This document shows, one piece after another, positions 1 to 10,899 of a stretch of DNA of 64,000 bases (within the stretch, counting starts at the first letter, position 1; every line of letters begins with the position of its first letter). Source of the stretch: Nemopilema nomurai (lineage: Eukaryota > Cnidaria > Scyphozoa > Rhizostomeae > Rhizostomatidae); contig ML133413.1 of the NCBI GenBank assembly GCA_003864495.1, positions 515,724 through 579,723 of the forward strand. Direction: 5' to 3'. The position numbers and the translations under genes were made by a program. A model generated the notes under the pieces. That model was not told the origin of the DNA. It ran no database searches and was given only the letters and a program-made list of their open reading frames with translations.

Positions 1-1
1 A

Positions 2-172
2 ACAATACCCCCATTGTTCGTCAGTGTGATAGAGTTTTGGGTTTTCATTATCGTATGCTTCAATGGTGCGATAAATGCAATTCTATTTGGCTATGGAAAT
101 AGCGTGGTACGAAAATATTTGATCAGGAAGCTGTTTAGAAGAAGACTGGTGTCCGCTGAGGAACATAAGTAG
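2..172 (+). CDS. Rhodopsin-like GPCR, 3' end only (cut by window edge)
   Basis: Frame 2 from the window edge encodes 56 residues and a TAG stop at 170-172. They are the end of extracellular loop 3, TM7 and the C-tail of the local GPCR family: the TM7 signature N-A-I-L-F-G-Y-G-N, then S-V-V-R-K, and the tail RRRLVSAEEHK. The tail matches the intact minus-strand gene at 4445-5476 almost residue for residue. The rest of the gene lies before base 1, so intactness cannot be judged. Family membership is seen directly; ligand and function are unknown. Confidence 0.8.
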   Translation, partial: TIPPLFVSVIEFWVFIIVCFNGAINAILFGYGNSVVRKYLIRKLFRRRLVSAEEHK

Positions 173-641
173 GGCAAATCTATTACTGGTTGAGACGAGA
201 TGCTTTTGGTTCAAGCTGAGGACTGAGGCACTGAACATGTTTAATGTAATTTTGTATTTTGGAAATAACAGAAAATACAAATTGCCACGGTAGATAAGAC
301 AGTAGAAACGGTACTCTAATGATGTGAAGGCTTCAGGATTCCTATAATCTATAATCCGTGTTTTTTGTTTGAAATCGTTCTACACTTTTGAACAACAATG
401 AACCAAATGCATTTGCTCCACCCACATTACTAAAATATAATAAAATATAAAAAAACATAAGCAAGAAATAACCCAAGGTTTGCTTTTTGAGATTGCTTCA
501 ACTAGAATTCAAGTCTTATGACGTAAGGGTGTGGTAAAAAAATTCTCATTTTAGACTCTCATTTCTCATTTTAAAATTGACATAATTACATTTAAACTAA
601 CGGCTATTTGATATGAACATAACAACTTTATCAAAGCGAAT

Positions 642-947
642 TTGTTGGAAAATGAAACTGGAAATGATTTGATTCACAGAAGAAGTGTTCATTACTTTAT
701 TCTATCTTTGGACGACTTGGCGAAATTGAAAACCTTGATTCACAGAATATTTAATAAGAAAGACCCCTTTTCCATGAAATATCGAAAGCATTTTGGAATG
801 ATTCGGTTAAGCAGTATAACAGAAGTTAAGAAGAATGCGAGCCAAATTCTTCTACTATACACGGCACATCCTGCTAAACACTTTTTGAAGCCTGTCTACG
901 TTTTACCAACTCAGAATGAACTCTGCTTTGTATCAAACAAAAATTAG
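642..947 (+). other. Decayed open stretch shared by both arms of repeat A
   Basis: An open frame of 101 codons starts at TTG, not ATG. Its central and C-terminal part (…IRLSS, then QILL-Y-AHPAK) recurs on the minus strand at 15062-15268. I do not recognise the product. With no ATG and only partial conservation, it is more likely a fragment of a mobile element than a host gene. It adjoins the ribozyme-like motif at 990-1034. Confidence 0.25.
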
Positions 948-989
948 CAATTAATATTTAACAATAGCTAGCAACACCGGAACCGGTAC

Positions 990-1034
990 TGCATACATCA
1001 AACACTTTTCGTCCGACACTCCTCAGTGTATGCA
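990..1034 (-). ncRNA. Hammerhead-ribozyme-like motif (copy 1)
   Basis: Read on the minus strand: an 8-base stem I strand TGCATACA (1034-1027), the core CTGAGGA (1026-1020), a short helix II GTGTCGGAC (1019-1011), GAAA (1010-1007), a minimal helix III region, then TGTATGCA (997-990), which pairs perfectly with the first stem I strand. The order and core (CTGANGA … GAAA) fit a type I hammerhead with a tiny helix III, as known from Penelope-like elements and retrozymes. The base expected as U16.1 is G, so activity is uncertain. Confidence 0.4.
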
Positions 1035-1415
1035 AGCGTCGGAAAATGACCAAAAGCTGACAAAAAAAAATCCAGTTACGGATCCAAAACACTAGAGGGT
1101 GGTGATAAGGGTCCTTCTTCTTTTCATGTCAATTTTCTTATTATCAAACGACGATGAGATATTTTCGGCATTCGAGAACGATGAAACTCAGTACATAGAA
1201 CATTTGACATCAATTTCCTTAAATAAACAAAACTTTTAGTCCTATTCACATTTTTATAATCGATAATTTTATGAATGTGTGTAACCAATACTTCGTTGCT
1301 CTTGTTATTGGACATCAAAAAAAGTTTCCCATAGCTAGCTCTCTAGATATAACAAAGAACGAATGCAAATATTAACAACATCATTTTTTAGATTAGATTC
1401 CATCTAGATATTAAT

Positions 1416-1625
1416 ATGTCCGACCTTGGAACAGGCATACTAGTTCTGCCTTCTCTATCAGTAAGAAATGCTACAAGGGACAAGTTCTGTAACTGTGTAC
1501 TTGAGCTTGCTGTTCAATATGGCGCAATCCTTTTTGGGTATTTCTCATTTTTCGTATTGATGTGTTTATCAATAGATCGCTTCCTTCAGGTGAAGCACCT
1601 AGAGAGGTACAATGAAGCTATTTAA
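1416..1625 (+). pseudogene. GPCR fragment (TM2-TM3)
   Basis: The 69 codons cover the end of TM2 (SDLGTGILVLP), a conserved extracellular N-C pair and TM3 ending I-D-R-F-L-Q-V. They then stop at TAA where the second intracellular loop should continue to TM4. TM1 and everything after TM3 are missing. The ATG at 1416 sits where relatives have the L before SDLG, so it is not a true start. The DRY motif reads DRF. The missing downstream half has a counterpart at 14221-14755 in the opposite arm of repeat A. Confidence 0.8.
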
Positions 1626-1629
1626 AGGT

Positions 1630-2190
1630 ACAGCTTTATCAAAATCACCTATATGACTCACCAACCGTTCCACGAACAGGTCATTATGAATAAAGAGTGA
1701 ACAATTTACCAAAATCTGCATATGGAGCTACTTGGGCAGAATCCTCAGTTTCAGGTTCTCGAACATCCAAGGCATCGTGGCAACCAATTTTAAGCCATGC
1801 TAGGAATAATTTTCCTTAGCAAACTTTGGCCATAGAGTTGTACTTATATATTATTTTTTCCTTAACATTTTATAGACTGTCCAGCTTGAGCTAATCTAAA
1901 ATCTAGCTCTGTTTAATTTCAATTCGCAAAATTATATTTGTTTTAAATAATCTTTAAAATCAGCATTAGTCTATCTTTCGTTTCTAGAGACATAGGTACA
2001 TATCTAGATATGTTAAGACTGAAATCTATTGACTAAGAAAAAATCTACTGTTCTATAATGATGACTAAATATATTATGTAACTTTCGCACAATCCTGTTG
2101 ATTCCACATAGAATCTAGCAACTCCATAAATAAGAGAAATAAATCTATCAATACTTGTAGAATGAGAATTGAAAACTACATATACTGCAC
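1630..2190. repeat. Dispersed repeat, about 0.45-0.56 kb, GPCR 3'-flank associated
   Basis: Related copies lie at about 10200-10600 and 13600-14050 (both inverted relative to this one) and at 24760-25150 (same orientation). Shared landmarks are a 'cagctttatcaaaa' edge, a block containing 'aggttctcgaacatcca', and an AT-rich end containing 'tctagatat'. It follows GPCR coding remnants here, at 14.2 kb and at 24.2 kb, so it was probably duplicated together with a receptor gene. No coding potential is seen. Confidence 0.6.
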
Positions 2191-3224
2191 GTGTCACATC
2201 CTCAAATGAGTTTTATAGATTCTTATCACACTCTGGTTTATCTTTTTTATCTTCGTATTATGTCGTTTAGCACTCTTTCCAGACTTGTAGTCATACAAAC
2301 CGGTGTAAAATATTTCTTTTTTTTAATCTTTTTCTTAGCATTTAGAAATTTGAGATACTTGGCTAGTTTATCAATATCTCTAAGCAAGTCATTAACTGAC
2401 AAGGTACCACCATTAACATTTCTCCTCTTTTCCTTTTATAGCAGATTGAATTTCTATACTAAACTATTTATTTTGCTATCAGCTATATCGCTTGCTATCT
2501 ACAAGCACGTAAATTAAAGGTTCATGATGGATGATGCTCCAAAAAGTTAGGAAAAATTCCATTAAAATAGAAAAACTAAGCAGTTATTTGACATTTTTCA
2601 TTGTAGGATACTATAACCTTCACATGTAAACTGATGTGTTCTAGAATGGCTTCAAATGACATCAGCTGAGTCAATTCTTTTTTCTGCACTTTTCATTATT
2701 AAACGTAGAATGAATTCACCTTCAAAGATCTTTCAGTCGCCATTACAGGGATGATGTTAAGTTTCAAAGACAATAGTTTTATATCCCTGAGTTACTCACA
2801 AAAACTATGATTTATTCTTGATTATCAATCCTCCTTCTCTGTTCTCTATCGTAAACCGAGCTTAACCTGCTTAACGTGTAAAGGTTACATCAGAGACTGA
2901 CATTTTAAACCCTGAACCTCCTTGCAGGCTCATCCCCAGCAAGCCCCTGCGAATATGTAAAATTTTAGTGGGTTTAATGTCGAGGCTATGTTGGATTTGA
3001 AAAGAACAGTGAAAAAAAGACAAAATACTAATTTGATTAAAGCTTATAATCATAAGCACTTCAAAATCTGACATGATTTAACAGTTTGCATGAACACACC
3101 AGTTTTAAAGTGAAAAACTATCCACCACTATCAAAATTTGCTTCAACTGAATCAATCCTCCTTCTCTGTTCTCTATCGTAAAATATTTGCTCCAACTGAC
3201 TGATCAAAGCATGTCCCATTAATT

Positions 3225-3757
3225 TGAACAACATGCCTGTCTAGTAATGAGCTTGACGAATGACCAGTTTACTTTCACCAGGAGGTCTGACCACATCCTT
3301 CTTCACCTTTTTTTCTTAGGCCGTCGTCCTTCAATTTGCTCTTTAGAAGAAACAATACAATGCTTGCTGCGCATTCCCTGCTACAAATGACTATTGATAT
3401 CAATCATTTGTTTTTTATCACTTACCAAGCCTCTAAAGAGCAAATTTAGCTTTTAACGTCAGGAATCAGTTCAGAATTCACTCTTATATTTGGCATTTCA
3501 CTTAAATGGTCTCTTAGAAATCATATCGAAACAGACATCTATGAAAATTATTTGTTCAATAATAAACTGTATGCACATGTTGTCGATAAATTGGCTAAAC
3601 CAAGCAGATGACCTCCTGAAGGTTTTATCTTTGCCGAAAATTGTTCATCCAATCTGCGCCACAATTGAGCTTGGACATCTTCTTTGCCGAGCGCATTACC
3701 GAATCTACTGGCTTCACTTCGAGTCTCAGCTTCTCTTATGAAGAAAAGAGAGCAGCA
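3225..3757 (+). repeat. GPCR 5'-flank segment, plus orientation
   Basis: This is the reverse complement of the regions upstream of the minus-strand receptors: 5378-6010, 11852-12440 and 17592-18000. It includes the conserved block 'tggcatttcact' with 'gaaatcat' and, further on, 'aaactgtatgcacatg'. It carries whatever promoter and 5' leader the family uses. No TATA box or initiator can be assigned with confidence. The frame just before 3758 is open (ERITESTGF…AA) and resembles the possible N-terminal extensions of the genes at 4445-5476 and 16648-17690. Confidence 0.6.
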
Positions 3758-3833
3758 ATGAACGACTCCAGCTCCCGTTACTTCTGCCCATCAATATGGC
3801 CATTGGACATGCCTTGGCCCTATCTGGTAACGT
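3758..3833 (+). pseudogene. GPCR 5' end, truncated after the N-terminus
   Basis: An ATG at 3758 begins MNDSSSRYFCPS followed by IWPLDMPWPYLV, identical in kind to the N-termini of the receptors at 4445-5476 and 22007-22921. Similarity stops at the start of TM1, around 3830. There the sequence passes into a dispersed SINE-like repeat that also occurs at 7.0 and 30.2 kb. The open frame runs on to 4024 but only reads repeat sequence. This is a promoter plus N-terminus cut off by an insertion or recombination, not a working receptor. Confidence 0.8.
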
Positions 3834-3837
3834 TCTT

Positions 3838-4210
3838 ATGTTTTTTGTTTTCTACTTTGCTAGTACACCTTTGGTGTCCTCTGTTAGTTGAACACTCATT
3901 CATTGCAAGGAATGATGGATTTCATTTGCAGGGGGCAATCGACCAGGACACTACTCGACAAGCAGAAAGCTTCTCAGTGTCGAAAAAACTACCTCCGTGT
4001 GCTAGAACACATGCTGCACCATAGAAATTTAAAATGATATCTTAAACAAGAAAGGTATCAGAAAAATATTTGGATTGCGGGTACAAAGCCGGTGAATGAA
4101 CTTCGAAGTATGAGGGGATAGAGGGATGAAGGCGAAAGGAGACACTTCTTATATTAGCGAATATGGGCTTTATATCTATTTATAAAAATTTGTAACAGGC
4201 GTAATGCCCC
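3838..4210 (+). mobile_element. SINE-like composite repeat, internally deleted copy
   Basis: It matches 6990-7520 (+) and 29960-30490 (-). Relative to those, this copy lacks about 150 bases between 'gggggcaatcg' and 'accaggacac'. The 3' part includes 'actcgacaagcagaaagctt', related to the central domain of the tRNA-headed SINE at 52929-53203. It directly abuts the broken GPCR N-terminus, so it may have caused the truncation. It has no coding capacity. Confidence 0.6.
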
Positions 4211-4444
4211 CTTGCTTCCTCTGTTTCGTAATTTATTCAGCCCCAAAGTAAACCCAAGAGGCAAACCATTCGTTTTGAGGTGTAAAACTGATTGATAATT
4301 TGAATGAAAACGAGATTTATATGTAGGTGAAGTGTTTTTTACATTGAACCACAACTGCACCAAGTACCATCCAAACAAAAAACCAGTGTCTCAGTCCTCA
4401 GCTTGAACCAAAAACAATTCGACTCAACAGGTAGTAGATTTGCC

Positions 4445-5476
4445 CTATTTATGTTCTTCAGCGGACACCAGTCTTCTTCTATATAGCTTCCCGATCCAAT
4501 ATTTTCGTACCACGCTATTTCCATAGCCAAAAAGAATTGCATTTATCGCACCATTGAAGCATACGATAATGTAAAGCCAAAATTCTATCACACTGACGAA
4601 TAACGGGGGTATTGTTTCCTTTTGGTACTTGTAGTACGGCCAAATACCCGATAAAATTATGTATGGCAAATAGAGAATGAGTAATGTTCCAAGCACAAAA
4701 CGAACCGTTTTCGTAGCCAATATTTCTCGTCTGGCGTCCTGGTGACTCGCAGCCTGTCCAGCCGAGTTAAACAATTCCCTCATCTTCTCTATATGAATTG
4801 AAATGTTTCGAAGAACTCTGGAATACACAAAGAGCACAAAGGAAAGGCAAAAGAGGTTAAGTACATTCAATAAAACGTGCAGAGAAAAGGAAGGAAACTT
4901 GGTCAGTAAAAAAGAGATTGTTGCCGATGCTACGAAACTGATTGCGACGATGATCTTCATTCGAAACTCGTTCATAATCGAACTGTACCTCTTCAGCTTT
5001 GTAACGTGAAGATAGCGATCCATTGTGACGCACATAAGTATGAAATATGAGAAGTAGGCCAAAAGACAACTGCTAAATTGAAGGGCCAACTCACACACAC
5101 AGTTGCGGAATTTGTCTTTCAGAGCTGCCAATAAACAGAGAGATGGCAAAGTGAACAATCCAGTTCCAAGGTCTGACAAATTGATAAGCAGAATGAGTTT
5201 GTTGGTGATTTTATTAAGCTGCTGCATCTTGTAGAGTCCGTAGATTAGAGCAGAGTTACAGAATACGATGATAAATGATGTGATTACGCAAACAGTGCTG
5301 ACCATGACCAGATAAGGCCAAGGCATGTCCAATGGCAATAGTGATGGGCAAAAGTAACGGGAGCTGGAGTCGTTCATTGCTGCTTTCCTTTCCTCATAGC
5401 AGAAGCTGAGACTCGAACTGAAGCCAGTAGATTCGCTAATACGCTCTTCACCAATGGTTTGGAGCGTTGTTTTCAT
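4445..5476 (-). CDS. Rhodopsin-like (class A) GPCR, intact single-exon gene
   Basis: The frame is open for 343 codons. The first ATG is at 5476. A second ATG at 5377 (MNDSSSRYFCPS…) aligns with the start of the other receptors and gives 310 residues; I favour it because the relative at 22007-22921 has an in-frame stop just upstream of that position. Numbering from 5377: an N-D-S glycosylation sequon at residue 2, Cys10, seven hydrophobic segments, N41 in TM1, D69 in TM2, Cys93/95 before TM3, DRY at 120-122, P228 in TM6 (L-Y-L-P-Y) and N279 in TM7 (N-A-I-L-F-G-Y). TM4 lacks the usual Trp, TM5 lacks the usual Pro, and extracellular loop 2 is very short without Cys. Those traits resemble the melanocortin/lysophospholipid/cannabinoid side of class A (inference). 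Predicted: plasma-membrane, G-protein-coupled; ligand unknown. Confidence 0.85.
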   Translation of the reverse strand: MKTTLQTIGEERISESTGFSSSLSFCYEERKAAMNDSSSRYFCPSLLPLDMPWPYLVMVSTVCVITSFIIVFCNSALIYGLYKMQQLNKITNKLILLINLSDLGTGLFTLPSLCLLAALKDKFRNCVCELALQFSSCLLAYFSYFILMCVTMDRYLHVTKLKRYSSIMNEFRMKIIVAISFVASATISFLLTKFPSFSLHVLLNVLNLFCLSFVLFVYSRVLRNISIHIEKMRELFNSAGQAASHQDARREILATKTVRFVLGTLLILYLPYIILSGIWPYYKYQKETIPPLFVSVIEFWLYIIVCFNGAINAILFGYGNSVVRKYWIGKLYRRRLVSAEEHK

Positions 5477-5477
5477 T

Positions 5478-6060
5478 CATAGAAGTTGTCTGGAGCCATC
5501 AACTCATTCTATAGCAAATGACCACCAAGGATGGCAAAGAAGTTGTCCAAGCTCCAAAATGGCGCAGAACGGGTCAATACCCTTGGCGAAGATGAAACCT
5601 TCAAGAGGCCAGTTGCTTGGTTTAGTCAATTTATCGACAACATGTGCATACAGTTTATTTTTGAGCTAATAATTATCTTAGATGTCAGTTTCGGCATGAT
5701 TTCTATAAGAGCCTTTGAGTGAAATGCCAAATACCAGAGTGAATTCTGACCCAATTTCTGATGTTTAGAAATAAATCTGCCTTTTTGAGGTTTGATAAAA
5801 GATAAAAATCAAATTATTGAAATAAATAGTCATTTGTAGTAGAGAATGCGCAGCAAACATTGTATTGTTTCTCTTAAAGAGTAAATGGAAGGACGACGGC
5901 CTAAGAAGAAAAGGTGAAGGAAACATTGGTAAGCCGGAAACTTGGCTTTGTTGACATTCAAGAATTGCCGAAAGTGAACTGGTCATTCTTCAAGCTTATT
6001 ACTAGACAGACAAGTTGTGCAAATGAATGTGACGTGTTTTGCTAATTGTTTTGCTCAGTC
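5478..6060 (-). promoter_or_regulatory. Conserved 5' flank of the 4445-5476 receptor
   Basis: About 580 bases upstream of the receptor recur, in the same relation to a receptor start, at 11852-12530, 17700-18000 and (inverted) 3225-3757. Preservation across copies shows the segment was duplicated with the genes; selection is not proven. No individual promoter element is certain. Short open frames here are remnants without ATG starts or without conservation. Confidence 0.5.
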
Positions 6061-6836
6061 AATTGGGGCAAGTTTGTTGATTGGGTTGATAATTGGATTT
6101 TTTATAAACGTGATAAATTGAAGCGACGTGAGTCCAAATAAAGCGCGCTTAAAAACTCCTATATGTCAGATACTTTTCCTACAAAAAAAATCTTTTTCTC
6201 AAGCAAGCCTAGAAATTTCCGGAAAAACAGCTTTTGTCTAAAGTTTTTGTTCCCTTTTTTCTCTCCAAACATATATACTTTTCTCTTTCCTACTCCGTCT
6301 TCAAAAAGGTCCTCTTGGTGCGCTTTTTGACCATTATTTGGACGTGACTTTATCCTCTGGATGGCAACCGCAACTGCGTAAACCTACATTAAGATTGTTA
6401 TAATGCGATGAATTTCCTGACTGTTAATACATTCATTTTGGCCCTGATCTATCATGCCCTGGTCTCCCATCTCACAATCATAATCATGCAAACAGAATTC
6501 ACAGAATAATACAATAAAGGTAAAGTGTTTGGAAACACATTGATCTGTTTATATACTGTATATTTTACGAAAATCATTCAATTTTTTCGGGGGAAGTTGA
6601 ACGGTTGCATAATAACCATTGGAAAATAAATCAACATTGGTAAGTCAAATGAGGTGGAATGTGGTTAAAATGTCTATGTTCGCTTAGAATCTTTTTTTCA
6701 ACATAGTGTCCATATCAACAATAATATATTACATGCTCAGTGACTTTCTGGTATTTCTACTGGCTTATCTGCTGTTTCTCAACTCCAGACATTTGCAGAC
6801 GATCTCTCATACTAATGAGTCTCCTTTTATATCTTA
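6061..6836. other. Intergenic, nothing recognised
   Basis: AT-rich sequence with poly-T and poly-A runs near 6190-6260. I see no coding frame with family resemblance, no RNA gene and no clear repeat boundary before inverted repeat B begins near 6837. Confidence 0.5.
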
Positions 6837-9800
6837 GATTTTTTCGTGTCCATTATAGCAGGGAAAATGTGGGGAAGTACATACTGCTCTTAAAAATTGT
6901 GCATTTTGCTATTGTTACGCCCATTTTACTCAGGGTTATCCAGAGTCTTTTTTGAGAGTTGACATATTTAGTTTCCGTTGAAAACGTATGGAGTGTTTAT
7001 TGCTATCATTTATTCTCTACTTTGCTAGTACACCTTTGGTGCCCCCTGTTAGTTGAACACTCATTCATTGTAGGGGAGCTTGGATTTCATTTGCAGGGGG
7101 TAATCGCCCCGTACACCACCCTAACCTCTGGAACAATTCATCTCCAGAAAGTTGCACCAAAAGAGATCCTTAAAAATCGTCAACGGGCGGGGCGATTTGT
7201 AATTCCGGGAGTAGGCCTAATCACGAGGTTTGGTCACATCGAGAGGAAAGACCAGGGCATTACTCGATAAGCAGAAAGCTTCTTAGTGTCCCAAAAACTA
7301 CCTCAGGGTGCTAGGACACATGTTGCACCATAAAAATGAAAAATGTAATTTTAAACGAGAAAGGTTTCAGGAAAGTATTTGAAGTGCGAGTACAAAGCCG
7401 GTGAATGAATTTCGAAGTATTGGAGATAGAGAGATGAAGGCAAAAGGGGACACGTCTGTTATTAACATAGATGGGCTTTATTTCTATTTATAAAAATTTG
7501 TAACAGGCATAACGCCGCCTTATTGATAATGTGAATGAAAATGAGGTTTATATGAAGGTGAAAACGAGGCTATTGTGATACTTAGGTATGCTTTTTATTT
7601 CAGATAGTCCTAATACAAATATTTTTGGGACTGGAAACTCCGAAAAGTTGTTCCTTTGATAAGTCAGGCAATGCAGACAGTCCTAATACAGTCCTAATTT
7701 TTTGGGGGTGTGGGTAGACTGGAAACTCTGCTGATTTGTTGGCCGGACAAAATCAGCTTGAAGGTCGTTGCAATCAGCAGAAATATCCACGAAACAAATT
7801 CCACTAGCCCCAAGACCCTTATAATCATATTAACATTAGGAAAGTAAAGCCATATTATCGAACATCAGGCATAAAAACATTAGGCTTATAACCGGAGAGG
7901 GAATAAACCGTGCCTATCATTATTTCAAGTCAATTAACATTTCTCCCTCTAAAAGCTATTTGCTGTTGATAATTCTATTCAAAAAGTCTGCTTAGAAGAT
8001 ATTTAAAACAACTGTCTTTGCTCGATTTGTAGGAAGAAACCATCTTCTTGTACTGAAAACTTCTGCTTCAACTTCTGGCAATGCTTTCTGGCTTATCAGC
8101 AGCTTTGTTATAAAAATTCTTGATAAGGAGCCAAGATATTTTTGAAACAACTAGGGGTGCATAGAATCCACAGGTTTTTTATAAGGAGCTGTTAGATACT
8201 AACAGTCTATACTGGAAGACTCTAAAAGTTCTGACTACATCGTAAAGAATTCTCACTTTATTTCTATCTGATCAAAAAAGGTAGTCTATTTTTAAATATA
8301 TAGGCTCAGAACTGATTTGAAAGTTAAATGTTTCTGTCCTTTGAAATCCAAGATTTTTTAAAATTTGAATTTCACACCTTTGGTCTTAAACTCAGCCCTA
8401 GACCTGTAAACAGCCAGCCATCCAGAGCAGTCTCACGTCAGATTTTATTAATGGCAGATGTAAAACGCGGATCAATGTACAGCCGTTAATTTTGGAATGC
8501 AACAAGAGTTTTGATATGGGAGAGGACGGCATTGCCTATTTTCGTATTGTATTCTTCTGGGCCGTCCCTTTGGAGGGCGTGGGTGCAGGGGTGCTAAAGT
8601 CAAACCCGTTTTGATAAAATATTTTTTCCAAAACGAGAATCTATTGGCACTTTTCATAGAAAAAATTATGGTGGAATTTCGGTTTTCACTTTCTCATAGT
8701 CTCCCCTTAACGGAATATTTCTGTTCGAGCCCTTTCACTCTGTCTCAAAAATCATACACCATAAGAAGCCAATTATATGAATGGTCTCTCATTGAAATTT
8801 TCTATATATTCATTGATATCTTTCCATAATTTTCCTACCGAGAATTCCATTCAGCCAAATGATTTTTTACAAGATAAATTGTCGATGAAGCGCGTGATAA
8901 AAGTGAAAGCTTATCTTTTAAGAGAGCCATGTAATTTTTCTGAAGCTTTGTCTCCTTATTTATTCTTTGATTATCATTTTAATTTACTTATTAATTAATA
9001 ATTTTATTTATTTATCTACTATTTACGCAGTTTTTGAAAGTCTGGCTCCCGTAATCCTTCTGTTATTATAAGGATTCCCATAGTAGGGTTGTACCTCTAG
9101 CACCACCAAGTAACAGTTGCAAATAACAGTTTTAATGCAGGGGAGCCGAGAGCCACACCCAATCAGTGCTTGGCTCTTTCTATTAAAGCGAGCTTAAAAT
9201 ATGTTACAAGGCATGTATATATTATTCACATTTATTTTTCGTTCATAAAACTTGGAGTAATGATGCTCCCTGTACTGATATGGTATATGAAGGGTCGTAT
9301 GTTTATATAGGGCAGATTAAGCAGCACTGGGTTTATTTACAAACGTACCCCACTTGAATTACCCTGCCCCGTTTTCAGAGAACCTATTTTAGTGCAACTG
9401 TAGGTCAGCTGGGAAAATATATTCCATTGTATTACACGAGAAAAAAATTTCTTTGAAAATTTGTTTACCGTCAAATTTTTCATCTGAGACCCTGCATGTT
9501 GTCACAGTGGAATTGTTTACACGAGTCAAACCTCGGTATTGTTAAAAATTTATTCGAGTGTCCCAGGCCTATGACCATTTTCTTCGACCCACGCAATTTA
9601 ACCTGCGTTCATTTTACTTGCATTACCTGCGTTTATTCCTTCCGTGGAATTAAGGTAATATTTATTAATCATTAATAAAACTAAAAATTGTTAGTTTTTA
9701 GCCTAGCGGACGCTCTCTCCTTGATCAACTTACCTATTGAGAGAGCTCCTTTTTTCTAAAATTTCCTGCATACAAATTCCCTTAAAAATTTTGTAAGTTT

Positions 9801-10600
9801 GTGTTTTACTGTAATATTTTATCAACGTTGCTAGTTTGTATCTTTCAATTTTATTTGTTATTTATTTTGTTATTTTATTGGTTTTTATTTTTTGATGAAA
9901 TTTGAGTTATTTTTGTCTTAAATATCTATTTTAATTTCATTGTTGTGGAGTCTGAAGAAAAATTCCAAGTGAACTGTTTAGCTTTCAAACTTTAATGTCC
10001 TACATTATTTACACGGCTGTAAAGCATAATTTGTTTTATACACATCTTGCTGATTGCAATATTAGAAGTTTTGTGTAGATATATATCTGGCGAGGAAAGA
10101 CAAATAATAGAAATGGAAAAGGTGGCTGCTGGTGGAGTCATATATATTTTTTCTGTAAGATATTTTATAGATTCATTGGACAACGTTTGAAATCACCAAT
10201 ATTATACCAATGTTACAATTACATATTTACTCACTATCGTAGAACAGTATACCTCATTTGAATAAGTAAACATCAAACTTTTCATATCTGAAAATGTACC
10301 TATACCTCTAGAAATGATATCTAGAGATTATTTAAAAGAAATATAATTTTGTAAAAAAAGTTGAAGTGGGCTAGATTATAGATTAAATCTACCCTTTAGG
10401 GCCATTAAAATGTTTAGGAAGCAGTAATTTTAATAATTACAGTTCTATTGCCAATTTTGATACGGAAAATTATTCCTAACATGGCCTAAAATTGATTGCC
10501 ATGATGACCTGGATGTTCGAGAACCTGAAACTGAGGATTCTGCGCAAGTAGCTTCATATGCCAATTTTGGTAAATTGTTTACCCATTATTCATAGTGGAT
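6837..10600. repeat. Inverted repeat B, left arm
   Basis: It matches the reverse complement of 24826-30640 over its length. Examples: 6837-7000 with 30470-30640, 8470-8900 with 28630-29070, 9060-9470 with 25930-26350, 10000-10200 with 25150-25370, and 10480-10600 with 24826-24960. It lacks the 2.15-kb element found in the right arm, so it preserves the empty site near 8961-8980. Apart from the SINE-like repeat at 6990-7520 and the dispersed repeat at 10200-10600 I see no gene in it. Confidence 0.8.
6990..7520 (+). mobile_element. SINE-like composite repeat, longest copy
   Basis: About 530 bases repeated at 29960-30490 (-) and, with a deletion, at 3838-4210. The part at about 7200-7320 ('cacgaggtttggtcacatcg', then 'gataagcagaaagctt' and a gtgtcc-type motif) corresponds to the central domain of the tRNA-headed SINE at 52929-53203, but the 5' region differs. 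Non-coding. Because it lies in both arms of repeat B, this insertion predates that duplication. Confidence 0.6.
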
Positions 10601-10899
10601 AAATTATACATCGTGGATGACCTCAAAAAGCAAATCCTGGGTGATTTTTTGCTTATATTTTAGCAATGTGGGTGGGGCAAATGCATTTGGTTCATTGTTG
10701 TTCAAAAGTGTAGAACGATTTCAAACAAAAAGCACGTATTACAGATTTTAGAAAGCCTGAAGCCTTCACATCATTAGTGTACCGTTTTAACTGTCTTATC
10801 TTCCGTGGCAATTTGTATTTTCAGTTATTTCCAAAATACAAAAGTACATTAAACATGTTCAGTGCCTCAGTCCTCATCTTGAACCATAAGCAACTCGAC

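Larger units (their letters stand above)
225..3120. repeat. Inverted repeat A, left arm
   Basis: This stretch matches the reverse complement of about 12530-15480. Matching blocks in order are 225-400 with 15320-15480, 640-1250 with 14720-15300, 1630-2520 with 13160-14060, and 2520-3120 with 12540-13140. Similarity is clear but imperfect, with many substitutions and indels, so the duplication is not recent. Outside the features listed separately I see no gene in it; 173-640 is GPCR 3' flank. A 31-base string near 2825 recurs near 3154. Confidence 0.75.

Noticed and set aside
3490..3741. Open frame upstream of a GPCR start, similar to a minus-strand frame at 17718-17939
   Set aside because: Both begin with TTG, not ATG, and the other 5' flanks (5.5-5.7 kb, 12 kb) have stops in this frame. 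The similarity follows from duplicated flanking DNA rather than a conserved peptide.
4803..5009. Plus-strand open frames opposite the receptors (also 17017-17223, 22163-22387, 38651-39001, 61699-62049)
   Set aside because: These are antisense shadows of receptor coding sequence, conserved only because the receptor is.
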